Shown: positions 1 to 9,188 of the stretch, in pieces
How positions within the stretch are numbered: the first letter of the stretch is position 1
Layout: every line of letters starts with the position of its first letter
NCBI GenBank assembly: GCA_963754065.1
Contig: CAVWFH010000008.1
Span: 124,001 to 188,000, forward strand
Source of the DNA: JALORV01 sp963754065
GTDB taxonomy: Bacteria > Pseudomonadota > Gammaproteobacteria > Burkholderiales > Burkholderiaceae_F
Direction: 5' to 3'
Length of the DNA: 64,000 bases
Position numbers and translations under genes: made by a program
The notes under the pieces: model-generated
Told to the model about the DNA's origin: nothing
Seen by the model: the letters and a program-made list of their open reading frames with translations, nothing else
The model's database searches: none

Positions 1-497
1 TTGAACAGCACAGCGGTCGCGACCAGCCGCCCCAGCGGATCATCGATGGACTTCAGCGCCGCGACGGCTGCGTCCTCACTGAGTCCCGGTGCGGCGATGG
101 GTCGATGCTGTTCCGGCAGGAGTGCGATGTCCGACGCTTGCACCCGGCCGGCAAGGTAGTCGGCATATGCCTGTTCGGCGGCAGATGCATCGGGCCGCAA
201 TTTTTCGAAGCCCTCGCACGGTCCAACATCCAACGACGCGGTGCGCACGGCGCAGCGAGTCAGCTCCACCAATGCGACCTGGTCCGCACGACCGGTGCGT
301 GCGAGTTCTCGGCGGGCGAGATCGAATTCGGTCGTCGCGACCTGGGTGTCGCCGACCAGATAGGCGCTGATCGCGCGATCCAGCGCTGCGCGGGCGTTGG
401 CCTGCCAGTCAGGCGCAGGCGGGCTGCCTGCGCAAGCAGCCAGCAACATGACGACGGCAAGCCATCCCGCTCGGACCATGCGTTCGATGAAGCTCAT
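1..497 (-). CDS. Lipoprotein of an MCE transport operon, partial
   Basis: The gene starts at 497 and runs off the left edge, so only about 165 residues are visible. The N-terminus is a lipoprotein signal: positive residues, a hydrophobic run, then LLAACAGS with the lipobox Cys. It overlaps the stop of the MlaD-like gene by four bases (ATGA), so translation is probably coupled. The visible part is alpha-helical and Ala-rich with no recognised domain. By position it should be an outer-membrane-anchored partner of the MlaE/MlaD-type lipid transporter, as PqiC-type lipoproteins are in related loci. That role is inferred from context only. Confidence 0.7.
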   Translation of the reverse strand, partial: MSFIERMVRAGWLAVVMLLAACAGSPPAPDWQANARAALDRAISAYLVGDTQVATTEFDLARRELARTGRADQVALVELTRCAVRTASLDVGPCEGFEKLRPDASAAEQAYADYLAGRVQASDIALLPEQHRPIAAPGLSEDAAVAALKSIDDPLGRLVATAVLF

Positions 498-1453
498 GGC
501 AGCTTGATCTCCGCCGGCTTTGCAAACGGCCAGCGTCGATTGACCTCGTCGATCATGCGACTGACCTTGCGCAGGTTCGCGTCAATCTCGGCGCGCAGCT
601 GGTTCAGGTCGGTCGATGCCGCGCGTGCGTTGCCGGCGATCGCCTGCGCGTCGACCAGGATCGCGTCGATCTTCTTCAGGCTCTCGCGCGCCTCCAGCAG
701 CGCGGCATTGAGCTGAACGACGGCGGCGCGCGCTTCGGGCATCAGGCCTTCGGCACCGAAGACCTGCTGGTCGGCCTTGGCGGCCAGGCTGTCGATGCGC
801 GCCAGCAGGGTGTTCGTGCGATCGAGCGCAATGACCAGCTTCTGCGCGTCGGCCTCATTGCCGAAGAGCAGCCCGAGTGCGCCGCGCGGCCCCTTCATTT
901 TCTCGGTCGCGCTCTGCACATTGCCGAGCGTCGTCGCCAGCGCCGAGTCTTCCGAGGTAAGGCGTGAGAGGTTCCGGATCAGCTCGCGCGTCTCGGAGAC
1001 GAGGCGCGGAATCTCCGCGGTGGCATCCCCGACCAGTACCTTGCGTTCGGCGCCGTCGGGCAGCTGGGGATCGGTCAGCACGCCGCTGAATGCGCGCAGG
1101 TTGGTGTTGCCGACCAGTCCGCGCGTCAGCGTGAACACGCTCGACTCGCGCAACCAGCGGGCATCCTTGCGCGGCACGTCGATCATGATGTGCGTGACGC
1201 CGTCTGCCGTCAGTTCGATCTTTCGCACCCGTCCGATCGGAAAGCCCGAGAAGGTGAGATCCATGCCGACGGTGACGCCCTCCGCGTCGTCGGCGATCAG
1301 CACCAGGCGCTGCGACGGCTGGAACACGCCGCGCGCATACAGCAGATACGCCGCCGAAGCCGCCACCAGCAGCACCAGCAGGCCGACCAGCAGCGCCGCT
1401 CGCAGCTCCAACGATTCGGACGTGCGCGGCGTTGCGGCGGGTTCGTCGTTCAT
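494..1453 (-). CDS. MlaD-family (MCE domain) substrate-binding protein
   Basis: 319 residues. One N-terminal membrane segment (about residues 18-40, LLVGLLVLLVAASAAYLLYA) is followed by an MCE domain with the typical start FQPSQRLVLIADDAEGV and GLDLTFSGFPIGRV-like segment, then a long helical, coiled-coil-rich C-terminus. MCE proteins form periplasmic hexameric rings that carry phospholipids between the membranes. It lies 10 bases downstream of the MlaE-like permease and overlaps the lipoprotein gene, so the three form an operon. The long helical tail resembles longer MCE proteins more than the short E. coli MlaD. The transported lipid cannot be told from sequence. Confidence 0.85.
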   Translation of the reverse strand: MNDEPAATPRTSESLELRAALLVGLLVLLVAASAAYLLYARGVFQPSQRLVLIADDAEGVTVGMDLTFSGFPIGRVRKIELTADGVTHIMIDVPRKDARWLRESSVFTLTRGLVGNTNLRAFSGVLTDPQLPDGAERKVLVGDATAEIPRLVSETRELIRNLSRLTSEDSALATTLGNVQSATEKMKGPRGALGLLFGNEADAQKLVIALDRTNTLLARIDSLAAKADQQVFGAEGLMPEARAAVVQLNAALLEARESLKKIDAILVDAQAIAGNARAASTDLNQLRAEIDANLRKVSRMIDEVNRRWPFAKPAEIKLP

Positions 1454-1463
1454 CGGATCGGTC

Positions 1464-2300
1464 TCAGTAGTAGTTGAACACGAGCGCGGCGATCTCGATC
1501 AGCAGGATCATGGAGAACAAGCGCACCAGCCCGCGCAGCTCGGCGCTGGTGCGCAGTCGGGGGTTGGGGCGATCGTAGAGAACCGAGGCGATCGGAATCA
1601 ATCCCACGGCGAGGCTGAATCCCAGCGTCTTGGCCGCGAAGATCAGCGTGACTGCCGGATTGAATACCCGGCCAAAGGTTCGCGTGTAGCCCGCCAGCCC
1701 GCCGGTGGTCACTCCGTGGACCCACAGGTAGGCCAGCACCGCGGTCACGACACAGCTGACGGTGGCGAGCAGCAGTACGGAGAACATGCCCGAGGTGACG
1801 CGCGGCAGGATCTCGCGCTGCAACGGGACCGCGCCGTCGGCCGCGGGCGTGCCCAATGCGCCCTGCGCGCCCAACGCCGCGACCTCCGCTGCGTTCGGCA
1901 GGGCACAGCGCAGCGCGACGAACATCGCGGCCGTCAGCGGTATCAGTTCCAGCACCAGCACACGCACGACCATTTCGAGCGCATAGCGCGACAGCCCGTA
2001 ACTGATCGACGTCACGACGACGATATGGATGATGACGAGGCTGATCAGCGAGGTCAGCACCGTGAACCACAGCAGGACCGGCGCCGTGTCCGTGTAAAGG
2101 TGGCGCGCCATCGCGGCGCGGTTCGCCCCGCGGTAGCTCGACGGTGAAAGGGCGAGCACGAGGATCTGGGCGCAGAACAGAACGATCTGCCACCAGCCGG
2201 CGAACCATTGCAGCGCCGATCGGCCCAATTCGACCAGCACACTGCGCCACGAAACAGCGGATGCCATGGCGGGAATCATAGGTGCGATAGGGACAGGCAC
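1464..2300 (-). CDS. MlaE-family ABC transporter permease
   Basis: 278 residues with about five or six hydrophobic segments and the MlaE-family layout, including the VFNPAVTLIFAAKTLGFSLAVGLIPI region near the C-terminus. It is the inner-membrane permease of an MCE-type lipid transporter and would pair with the MlaD-like protein encoded next. The GTG start at 2300 has a GGAAG a few bases upstream; an internal ATG at 2267 is an alternative. No MlaF-type ATPase is adjacent in this window. The nearest ATPase is the MsbA-like exporter at 2396, which carries its own membrane domain. Confidence 0.85.
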   Translation of the reverse strand: MPVPIAPMIPAMASAVSWRSVLVELGRSALQWFAGWWQIVLFCAQILVLALSPSSYRGANRAAMARHLYTDTAPVLLWFTVLTSLISLVIIHIVVVTSISYGLSRYALEMVVRVLVLELIPLTAAMFVALRCALPNAAEVAALGAQGALGTPAADGAVPLQREILPRVTSGMFSVLLLATVSCVVTAVLAYLWVHGVTTGGLAGYTRTFGRVFNPAVTLIFAAKTLGFSLAVGLIPIASVLYDRPNPRLRTSAELRGLVRLFSMILLIEIAALVFNYY

Positions 2301-2395
2301 GTCTTCCGGTCATTGATTCGCCTCAACCGGATGGCGCGGTCGCGGCAAACTGCATGCCTGGCCCCGCGGCGCGCAGACCCGCGGCGATCCGAGTT

Positions 2396-4180
2396 TCACG
2401 CCGCAAACTGCAGCGCGGCGAGCCGGCCGTAGAGCCCTCCGCGCGCGATCAGCTCGGCGTGCGTGCCGGCGTCGACGATGCGGCCGTGATCGAGCACGAA
2501 GATGCGGTCGACGCGCTGCACGGTCGCGAGTCGGTGCGCGATGACGATCGTCGTACGTCCGTGCATCGCGGTTTCGAGTGCCGACTGCACCGCACGCTCG
2601 CTCTCGGCATCCAGCGCCGAGGTCGCCTCGTCGAGCAGCAGCAGCGGGGCGTCCTTCAGGATCGCGCGCGCAATGGCCAGCCGCTGACGTTGTCCGCCGG
2701 AAAGCCGCAGGCCACGCTCGCCGACTTCGGTCGCGTAGCCCTCGGGCAGCCGCAGGACGAACTCCTCCACGCGGGCGGCACGTGCCGCGGCGCGCGCTTC
2801 CTCTTCGCTGGCGTCGGGTCGCCCGTAGCGGACATTGTCGAGCACCGACCCGGAGAAGATCACGGCCTCCTGCGGCACGACCGCGACGTGGCGCCGCAGC
2901 TCGTCGAGCGCGACATGGCGCACATCGATGCCGTCAATGCTGAGAAGTCCGCCGCCGATGTCGTAGAACCGCTGCAGCAGCTGGAACACCGTGCTCTTGC
3001 CGGCGCCGGACGGGCCGACCAGCGCCACCGTCTGGCCCGGCTCGACGGCCAGCGAGAGGTCGGCCAGCACCGCCTGCTGCGGCCGCGAGGGATAGGAAAA
3101 GCTGACAGCGTCGAACCGCACCCGCATTCCACCGTGTGTCTTCGGCAGGGAGACGGGCTGCGTCGGCGTCGTGATCGGCGACTGCGTCTTCAGGAGTTCC
3201 ATCAGGCGCTCGGTCGCGCCAGAAGCTCGCAGGAGCTCGCCCCACACCTCGGCCAGCACAGCCACACTGCTCGCCACCACCATGATGTACAGCGCCGTCT
3301 GGCTCAGTTCGCCCGCGCTGATGCGCCCGGCCATCACCGCCTGCACGCCGCCGTACAGGCCGTACAACAGCGAGCCGAAGATGCCGACAATCAGGAACGC
3401 CGTCAGCAGCGCGCGCGTGCCGGTGCGACGGATCGACGTGGCAAACGCCCGTTCGTTCGCATCCGAGAACTTGCGCGTCTCGGCGGACTCCTGCGTGTAG
3501 CTCTGGACGACCGGAACGGCATTCAGCACTTCGCCGGCGATCGCGCTGGAATCGGCGATGCGGTCCTGGCTGGCGCGCGAGAGTCGTCGCACGCGTCCGC
3601 CAATCAGCATCGCCGGTGCGACGACCAGAACGATGATCCCGACCACCGTCAGCATCAGCCGCGGACTCGTGGCGACCAGCATCGCAATGCCGCCGATGAA
3701 CAGAACCGCATTGCGCAGGCCCATCGAGATGCTCGACCCGACCGCACTCTGGATCACGGTCGTGTCGGTGGTCAGCCGTGACAGCACTTCGCCGGTCTTG
3801 AGCGTCTCGAAAAACTGCGGGCTCTGCGTCAGAACATGTGCATAGACGGCCTGCCGCAGGTCAGCCGTGACACGCTCGCCGATCCAGGTCACCATGAAAA
3901 AGCGCGCTGCCGTGAAAGCGCCGAGCGCCACGGCGACCGCGAAGAGCCACCCGAAGTGGCGGCGGATGGCAACCAGCTTGTCGCCCAGTTCTGCTCCGGC
4001 CGGCAAGGCGAGGCCCTGGTCGACCAGCAACCGCACCGCATACGGCATGGCCAGCGTCGCACTGGCCGCCAGCAGCAGGAACAGGAGCGCCAGCGCAATC
4101 TGGCGCTTATACGGAGCAATGAAGGGCAACAGCCCGCGCAGCGGTTTCAGGCGCTTCGGTGCCGGAGCTTCCTCACTCAT
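2396..4180 (-). CDS. MsbA-like ABC exporter (fused TMD-NBD)
   Basis: 594 residues. The N-terminal six-helix exporter domain spans about residues 20-320, and the C-terminal ATPase has Walker A GPSGAGKST, signature LSGGQRQRLAIARA and Walker B LLLLDEATSALD. Length and layout fit half-size homodimeric exporters of the MsbA/LmrA group. These move lipids or hydrophobic drugs from the inner leaflet, powered by ATP. The stop of the MAPEG gene lies seven bases upstream of its start, and the MlaE-like gene follows after 95 bases, so it may be co-transcribed with both. A lipid cargo is suggested by the neighbours but not proven. Confidence 0.85.
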   Translation of the reverse strand: MSEEAPAPKRLKPLRGLLPFIAPYKRQIALALLFLLLAASATLAMPYAVRLLVDQGLALPAGAELGDKLVAIRRHFGWLFAVAVALGAFTAARFFMVTWIGERVTADLRQAVYAHVLTQSPQFFETLKTGEVLSRLTTDTTVIQSAVGSSISMGLRNAVLFIGGIAMLVATSPRLMLTVVGIIVLVVAPAMLIGGRVRRLSRASQDRIADSSAIAGEVLNAVPVVQSYTQESAETRKFSDANERAFATSIRRTGTRALLTAFLIVGIFGSLLYGLYGGVQAVMAGRISAGELSQTALYIMVVASSVAVLAEVWGELLRASGATERLMELLKTQSPITTPTQPVSLPKTHGGMRVRFDAVSFSYPSRPQQAVLADLSLAVEPGQTVALVGPSGAGKSTVFQLLQRFYDIGGGLLSIDGIDVRHVALDELRRHVAVVPQEAVIFSGSVLDNVRYGRPDASEEEARAAARAARVEEFVLRLPEGYATEVGERGLRLSGGQRQRLAIARAILKDAPLLLLDEATSALDAESERAVQSALETAMHGRTTIVIAHRLATVQRVDRIFVLDHGRIVDAGTHAELIARGGLYGRLAALQFAA

Positions 4181-4187
4181 CGGCGGG

Positions 4188-4586
4188 CTACCACAGCGGC
4201 GATGTCAGCACGCCCCAAGCGGCCAGCATCATGAGCGATCCCCACGCGGCATAAGCGACGACAAAAGGCGCGCCGCGTGACTTGGGATTACGTGCATAGG
4301 CGATGGCGTACCACGCGCGGGCCACGACCCAGACTGCTCCGACGGCGGCGGCGATGCGTGGGCTGAAGTAGAAAGCCGCGAGCCACAAGGCCGGCAGGAA
4401 GATGACCGTATTTTCCAGCGTGTTCATCTGCACTCGGAAGGCCCGCTCGAAAGGTTCCGGCCCCGTCGTTGCGGGAGCCGAAACCTTGTACCTGGCACGA
4501 GCTGCGCCAACGTACCAGATGCATCCGAACAGCAGCGCGAGCGTGGCCAGCGTGATCAGGGCGGGCCAGTGCATCGTCATACCCAT
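4188..4586 (-). CDS. MAPEG family membrane protein
   Basis: 132 residues with four hydrophobic helices, the usual MAPEG size. The family motif region reads RVQMNTLENTVIFLPALWLAAFYF, close to the E-R-x-x-N-x-x-E area that binds glutathione in the eukaryotic enzymes (leukotriene C4 synthase, microsomal glutathione transferases). Bacterial members are inner-membrane proteins, some with glutathione transferase or peroxidase activity. It sits between the AttH-like gene and the MsbA-like exporter on the same strand. The substrate is unknown. Confidence 0.85.
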   Translation of the reverse strand: MGMTMHWPALITLATLALLFGCIWYVGAARARYKVSAPATTGPEPFERAFRVQMNTLENTVIFLPALWLAAFYFSPRIAAAVGAVWVVARAWYAIAYARNPKSRGAPFVVAYAAWGSLMMLAAWGVLTSPLW

Positions 4587-4646
4587 CGTGTTCTCCAGAA
4601 GTCGGCGGCGGATCGTAGCCGCGTTTCATGTCGGCTGCGCGGCGCT

Positions 4647-5741
4647 TCAGAGCCGCATCGGTGCGACGAGCCCTGTCATCTCGAGATACCCGCGGCCGAC
4701 CCGGCGACCGGCTTCGAGTAAATCGCTCGCGCCTTCCCAGTAAACGGCGCCGGTCGTCGCACGCGAATCGAGCTCCTGATCGTTCATCAGTGGTCGCGTT
4801 TCGAAGTTGCGATCGCCGACGCGCAGGCGCTGGGCTACCGGGTAAGTCGCATTCGTGCGCGGTGAACGCCAGGTTGAAAGGGGTTCGAAGCCGACTGTGT
4901 CGCCGCTCCACGTGCGCGTGAGTCCGCCGTCCACGCGCAGTGAAGCGTACGTGTAGATGTCCGGTCCGGGCGCGCGCGGGCGGATGCGGAAGGCCGTCAG
5001 CGCCGTACCGTCGTCCAGGTTCATGCCGACCCAGTCCCAGCCGGCCGCCTGCGCATCGAGCACGCTGCTCGACCATTCGTGATCGAGCCAGCCTCGACCG
5101 GTGTATTCGCGTGGCGCACCGTCCAGTCGCAGCGTCGCCCGTACGGCAAGCTGCGGCTGCGTGTAGTAGTGGCTCGCCTGCTCGGGCTTCGGGCCCTTCT
5201 GCGAAAAGCCTTCGCGCCCCTGCAGCAGGAGCGGCTGCGTCGGCTGCGCGATGAACGCCAGGTCGAACGTGCGTGCGGGGATCGTGCCGCGGTACGCCCC
5301 CGAGGATGGGTCGCGTTGCAGGCGCCACCGATCCAGCCGGACATCGGTATCGTCGATCGACGCCTCGACCAGTCCGAAGCCGGCCCGCTGCACGCGTTCG
5401 TCGTGCAGCAGCGCACCGCGCGCCGGGTCGGCGATCGCGGCATGGGCAATGACAAGCTGCTGCGGTGAAAACCGGCTCGCACTCGCGGCCACGGTCGTGC
5501 GCACGCGGAAGAACGTCACCTGAAATCCAAGCGACGGACGCCCCGCTGCATCCAGCCAGCCGGTCAAGTACCACCATTCGGTCCGGTATTCCGGATGCGC
5601 GCCATGGTCGCGCGGAAACACCAATGGTCGCGGCGTCACCGCGGCGAACGCAACGTCCGCCGTCACATTTCGCGCCAGCGGCCATATACCGGCTGCCAAC
5701 ATCAATGCACGTCTACTGATCACCCAAACCGTCCTGCGCAC
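4647..5741 (-). CDS. Secreted CrtC/AttH-like lipocalin-type protein
   Basis: 364 residues with an N-terminal signal segment (RRALMLAAGIWPLA) and a body typical of the carotenoid 1,2-hydratase/AttH family: FPRDHGAHPEYRTEWWYLTG near residue 45, then a twin-lipocalin beta-rich fold and the WLDHEWSSSVL motif. AttH-type proteins are usually encoded beside an FtsX-family ABC transporter, as here: the permease and ATPase genes lie directly upstream on the same strand. The likely role is a periplasmic partner or hydrolase of that transporter. True carotenoid hydratase activity is unlikely because no carotenoid genes are near. Confidence 0.8.
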   Translation of the reverse strand: MRRTVWVISRRALMLAAGIWPLARNVTADVAFAAVTPRPLVFPRDHGAHPEYRTEWWYLTGWLDAAGRPSLGFQVTFFRVRTTVAASASRFSPQQLVIAHAAIADPARGALLHDERVQRAGFGLVEASIDDTDVRLDRWRLQRDPSSGAYRGTIPARTFDLAFIAQPTQPLLLQGREGFSQKGPKPEQASHYYTQPQLAVRATLRLDGAPREYTGRGWLDHEWSSSVLDAQAAGWDWVGMNLDDGTALTAFRIRPRAPGPDIYTYASLRVDGGLTRTWSGDTVGFEPLSTWRSPRTNATYPVAQRLRVGDRNFETRPLMNDQELDSRATTGAVYWEGASDLLEAGRRVGRGYLEMTGLVAPMRL

Positions 5742-5865
5742 CGCTGCGCGTCTCTACTGCCCTTGTAAACGCACGAAGCGCCGGGCCGCTCCCAAGCTTC
5801 GTGCGCACTTCCTGGCGCACGCAGTGCACGTGCGACGCACGCGTCGCGTACATTGCAGTGCGCCG

Positions 5866-8418
5866 TTACCAATCCTCGCTGACGGCGCGCACCGCGTCGA
5901 CCGAGGCCGCGCGACGGCCGGCCACCAGTGCCGTCAACGCGGCGGTCGCCAGCAGTGCGGCCACAAGGCCGGCGATCAGGCCGGCGGGAACATGCAGTTC
6001 CATCGTCCAGTGAAACGACTGCGGATTGACTACGTGGATGAGGACCAGCGCAACGGCGAAGCCGATGGCCAGACCACTGATCACGCCGAGCAGCGTCACC
6101 AGCAGTCCTTCGATCGCGAACTGGCTGAGGATCTGACTGCGCGTGACGCCGAGATGGCGCAGCATGCCGAATTCCTTGGTACGCGCCAGCGCCTGGGCTG
6201 AAAACGTCGCTGCGATGCCGATCAGGCCGATGACGATCGCAGCAATCTCGAGCAGGTAGGTCACCGCGAAGCTGCGGTCGAAGATATTCATGCTCAATTG
6301 ACGGATTTCGCCCGGCTGCAGGAACTCGGCCTGCGCTCCGACGTCGAGGCGGTCACGCACGGCGTCGATCACGTCATTGGCGCGTACTCCCGGGGCCAGC
6401 CACAGCGCGGCGTCCGTGCGGGTCGTGTCTCCGGTGATGCGCTGGTAGTCGACGTCGCGAAGCGCAATCGCTCCGGTCTGCCGCGAATAGTCGCGCCAGA
6501 CGCCGATGACCTTGAAGTCGTGTGTTGTTCCCGCAAGCGGGATCCCGATCTGCTGACCTACCTCGGTGCCGTATAGCTCGCCCAGTGCTTCGCTGATCCA
6601 GGCGGGCGGCAGGTCGGCGGGGCTCCAGTCGATCGCCCGGCCAATGAGCGGCAGCGCCGGGCGATCCGGATCCAGTGGACGAATAAGCAGCGTCACGGGT
6701 GCCCGCTTTGGATCGATCGCGACGCGCGCGAAGCGCGAGAACTCTGCGCGTTGCACGCCGCGCGCCGTGGCGAGCAGCACGCGGTCACGATCCGAGAAGT
6801 AGGCCGTGGTCGTCGACTCGCCGCGGCTGCCGGCGCGCACATACAGGTCGGCCGGCAGCACCTGGCCGAGCCAGACATCGAGCGACTGGCGAAAGCTCGT
6901 GACCATCGTGGCCATCGCCACCATCAACGCAAAGCTGGCGACGATGCCGGCCAGGCCGATCGCCGCGCCCGACGGCGCCTGTGCGAGACGCGTTGTCGCG
7001 CCGAGCCACGGAACATGGCGCGTGGCTCGGCTGGCGTGGCCGAGACGCTCGAACAGCGCCTGTGCCAGGCGTGGCTGCAGCATGATCGCGCCGATGAGCA
7101 GCAACGCGATCGCGATGTAGCCGAAGATCGGTAGCCCGGCGACCGGCGGCAGCAGCGCGGCACCAACCCCCAGCACGAGCACAGCGCACGCCGGCCAAAG
7201 CGCGCCGCCGAGCGGCTTCAGCGCGTCGAGTTCCGAGCCGGCCTTGAGTGCGAGCGCGGGTTCGATACGTGCGGCTTCGCGGGCCGGTGCCCATCCGCCG
7301 GCGATCGACGCCGCGACGCCGAGCACGAAAAAGACAATGGTCCAGCCCGGACTGATCGCCAGGCGCGCCTGCGCACCAGCGAAGAATCCGCTGCCCAGAT
7401 CGCCGCCGAGTGCCGCCAGCGCCAGCGCAGCGAGCACGATCCCGAGCGCCAGTCCCAGCAGGCTGCCGATCACGCCGGCCACTGCGGACTCGATGACGAG
7501 CAGACGCTGCAATTGCCCCGCAGTGACGCCGCTGATCCGCAGGAATGCCAGTTCGGTACGGCGCGCGACCACCGCCTGCGCCTGCAGCGAGAACACCAGG
7601 AAGGCGCCGGTGAAGAGCGCCACCAGGGCCAGTACATTGAGATTCACCCGGTAGGCGCGCGACACGTTCGACACACGCTGGGCGGCCTCGTCCGGTGTGC
7701 TCATCGTCACACCGGCGGGCAACAGCGCGGCGATCCGTTCGCGCGCAGCCGAGGGCGCCACGCCGGCAGCGAGCTTGACGTCGATGCGGTGCAGCCGGCC
7801 GAACAGGCCGAAGCTCGATTGCGCGGCTGCGATGTCCATTACCGCCAGCTCTTCACCGGCACGAGCGCGAGGCAGGTGACCGGCGACGCGGAATACTTCG
7901 GTCCGCGAGCCGACCTGTAAAGGCAGTGTGTCACCGGGCTTCAGCTGGAAACGCGCGAGTGCCGCGGCGGAGAGGTACAGGCCGTCACCCAGTAGCGCGA
8001 GCCTGGCGTCGTCCGGCGCATCGGGCTCGCCGACGAGCGCAGGCGACAGCAAGGCCGCCCGGAACACGTCGATGCCGACAACGCGCAGGGTCGCGAGGCC
8101 GGATGCCGAGCGCGGCTGTGAAGGCACCGGAGCCTCGACTTCCACGATCGGGCTGGCGATGTCGACCTCGGGCAGCGCGGCGATCTGCGCGTACACCTGT
8201 TCGTCGAATCCGAGTCGCCCGCCACTTACCGTGAAGTCCGACTGCCCGAGCACGTGACGTATCGCGCCCGAAAACTCGTCGAGGGCCGACGCATTGATCA
8301 GGTTCACCGCGTAGCCAAGGGCCACGCCGACCGCAATGGCGATCACCTGCACGATCGCTCGCAGCGGGTGATGGCGCGCGTAGCCACCGGAAATGTGGAC
8401 GAGCAGCCAGGTGATCAC
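5866..8418 (-). CDS. FtsX-like ABC transporter permease (AttF/G-like)
   Basis: 850 residues from the GTG at 8418. A first membrane helix (AIVQVIAIAVGVALGYAVNLI) is followed by a periplasmic MacB_PCD-like domain, then two FtsX blocks in the middle and at the C-terminus, about eight to ten membrane segments in all. This double-FtsX layout is typical of large AttFG/LolCE-like permeases. The start codon overlaps the stop of the ATPase gene (GTGA). An apparent in-frame extension up to 8778 that looks like an ATPase-permease fusion is better explained by a reading-frame break in the ATPase gene. The likely role is lipoprotein, lipid or peptide export or extraction with the downstream AttH-like protein. 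Confidence 0.85.
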   Translation of the reverse strand: MITWLLVHISGGYARHHPLRAIVQVIAIAVGVALGYAVNLINASALDEFSGAIRHVLGQSDFTVSGGRLGFDEQVYAQIAALPEVDIASPIVEVEAPVPSQPRSASGLATLRVVGIDVFRAALLSPALVGEPDAPDDARLALLGDGLYLSAAALARFQLKPGDTLPLQVGSRTEVFRVAGHLPRARAGEELAVMDIAAAQSSFGLFGRLHRIDVKLAAGVAPSAARERIAALLPAGVTMSTPDEAAQRVSNVSRAYRVNLNVLALVALFTGAFLVFSLQAQAVVARRTELAFLRISGVTAGQLQRLLVIESAVAGVIGSLLGLALGIVLAALALAALGGDLGSGFFAGAQARLAISPGWTIVFFVLGVAASIAGGWAPAREAARIEPALALKAGSELDALKPLGGALWPACAVLVLGVGAALLPPVAGLPIFGYIAIALLLIGAIMLQPRLAQALFERLGHASRATRHVPWLGATTRLAQAPSGAAIGLAGIVASFALMVAMATMVTSFRQSLDVWLGQVLPADLYVRAGSRGESTTTAYFSDRDRVLLATARGVQRAEFSRFARVAIDPKRAPVTLLIRPLDPDRPALPLIGRAIDWSPADLPPAWISEALGELYGTEVGQQIGIPLAGTTHDFKVIGVWRDYSRQTGAIALRDVDYQRITGDTTRTDAALWLAPGVRANDVIDAVRDRLDVGAQAEFLQPGEIRQLSMNIFDRSFAVTYLLEIAAIVIGLIGIAATFSAQALARTKEFGMLRHLGVTRSQILSQFAIEGLLVTLLGVISGLAIGFAVALVLIHVVNPQSFHWTMELHVPAGLIAGLVAALLATAALTALVAGRRAASVDAVRAVSEDW

Positions 8419-9091
8419 CGGTCCGCCGCCGCAGGGTGAGGAACCAGACGTCCGTGGTCGAGCCGACAGCACGCGATCGGCGGTGGCAGCAGCCACCTCG
8501 GAGTGGGTGACGAGCACGCCGGCCGCGTGGCGGCTGCGGATCTCGCGCGCCAGCAGCTGAAGCACGACCGCGGCCGTGTCCGGGTCGAGGTTGCCAGTCG
8601 GCTCGTCGGCCAGCACCAGTGCGGGCTGGTGCACCAGCGCACGGGCGACGGCGATGCGCTGCAGCTCGCCGCCGGACAATTCGCGCGGCATGCTCGCTTC
8701 GCGTCCGGCGAGGCCGACCTCGGCCAGCAGGTCGGCGGCGCGCCGTTCGCGCAGCTCCGGCGCCACGCCCTGCAGCACCAGCGGCAGGGCGATGTTCTGG
8801 ACGACGCGTCAGGTGCGGGAGGATGTGAAACGCCTGGAAGACGAATCCGAGTTTCGTTCGGCGCGTGAGTGTGCGGGCCGTGTCGTCGAGGACAGCGATG
8901 TCAACGCCGTCGATCACGACCGCACCGGCGTCGGGTCGGTCGAGCCCTGCAATCAGGTTGAGCAGCGTCGACTTGCCCGACCCCGACTCACCGACGATCG
9001 CGACGTACTCGCCGCCGCCGACCGTCAGGCTCAGGTGGTCAAGCACCGTGCGCTCGCGATAGCGCTTGGTCAGGCCTTCGATCTGCAGCAT
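8415..9091 (-). pseudogene. ABC transporter ATPase (LolD/AttE-like), two frame breaks
   Basis: It starts with MLQIEGLTKRYRE and shows Walker A GESGSGKST, signature LSGGELQRIAVARA and Walker B LVLADEPTGNLD, as in LolD/MacB-type ATPases. The frame breaks twice. Near 8803-8807 HLT must shift to give VVQNIALPL, and near 8464-8467 DRVL must shift to give LDHGRLV and the stop at 8415. Removing one base at each place restores a continuous 224-residue protein, the normal family length, ending in a GTGA overlap with the permease. So the gene is either a recent pseudogene or carries two assembly errors. The intact permease and AttH-like gene favour errors. Confidence 0.8.
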
Positions 9092-9188
9092 GCGATCGAT
9101 TCTACGGACCGGGTCTCGGGCCTCTGCATGGGTCCGGCGAGGTCGGCCGCTACAATCTCGCCCCTTCCTTCGCCGCTGCGAGTCCGCG

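Noticed and set aside
5866..8778. Apparent ATPase-permease fusion protein of 970 residues
   Set aside because: The extra N-terminal 120 residues are the second half of the ABC ATPase read in a shifted frame; a stop/start GTGA overlap at 8415-8418 separates the two genes once the extra base near 8465 is removed.
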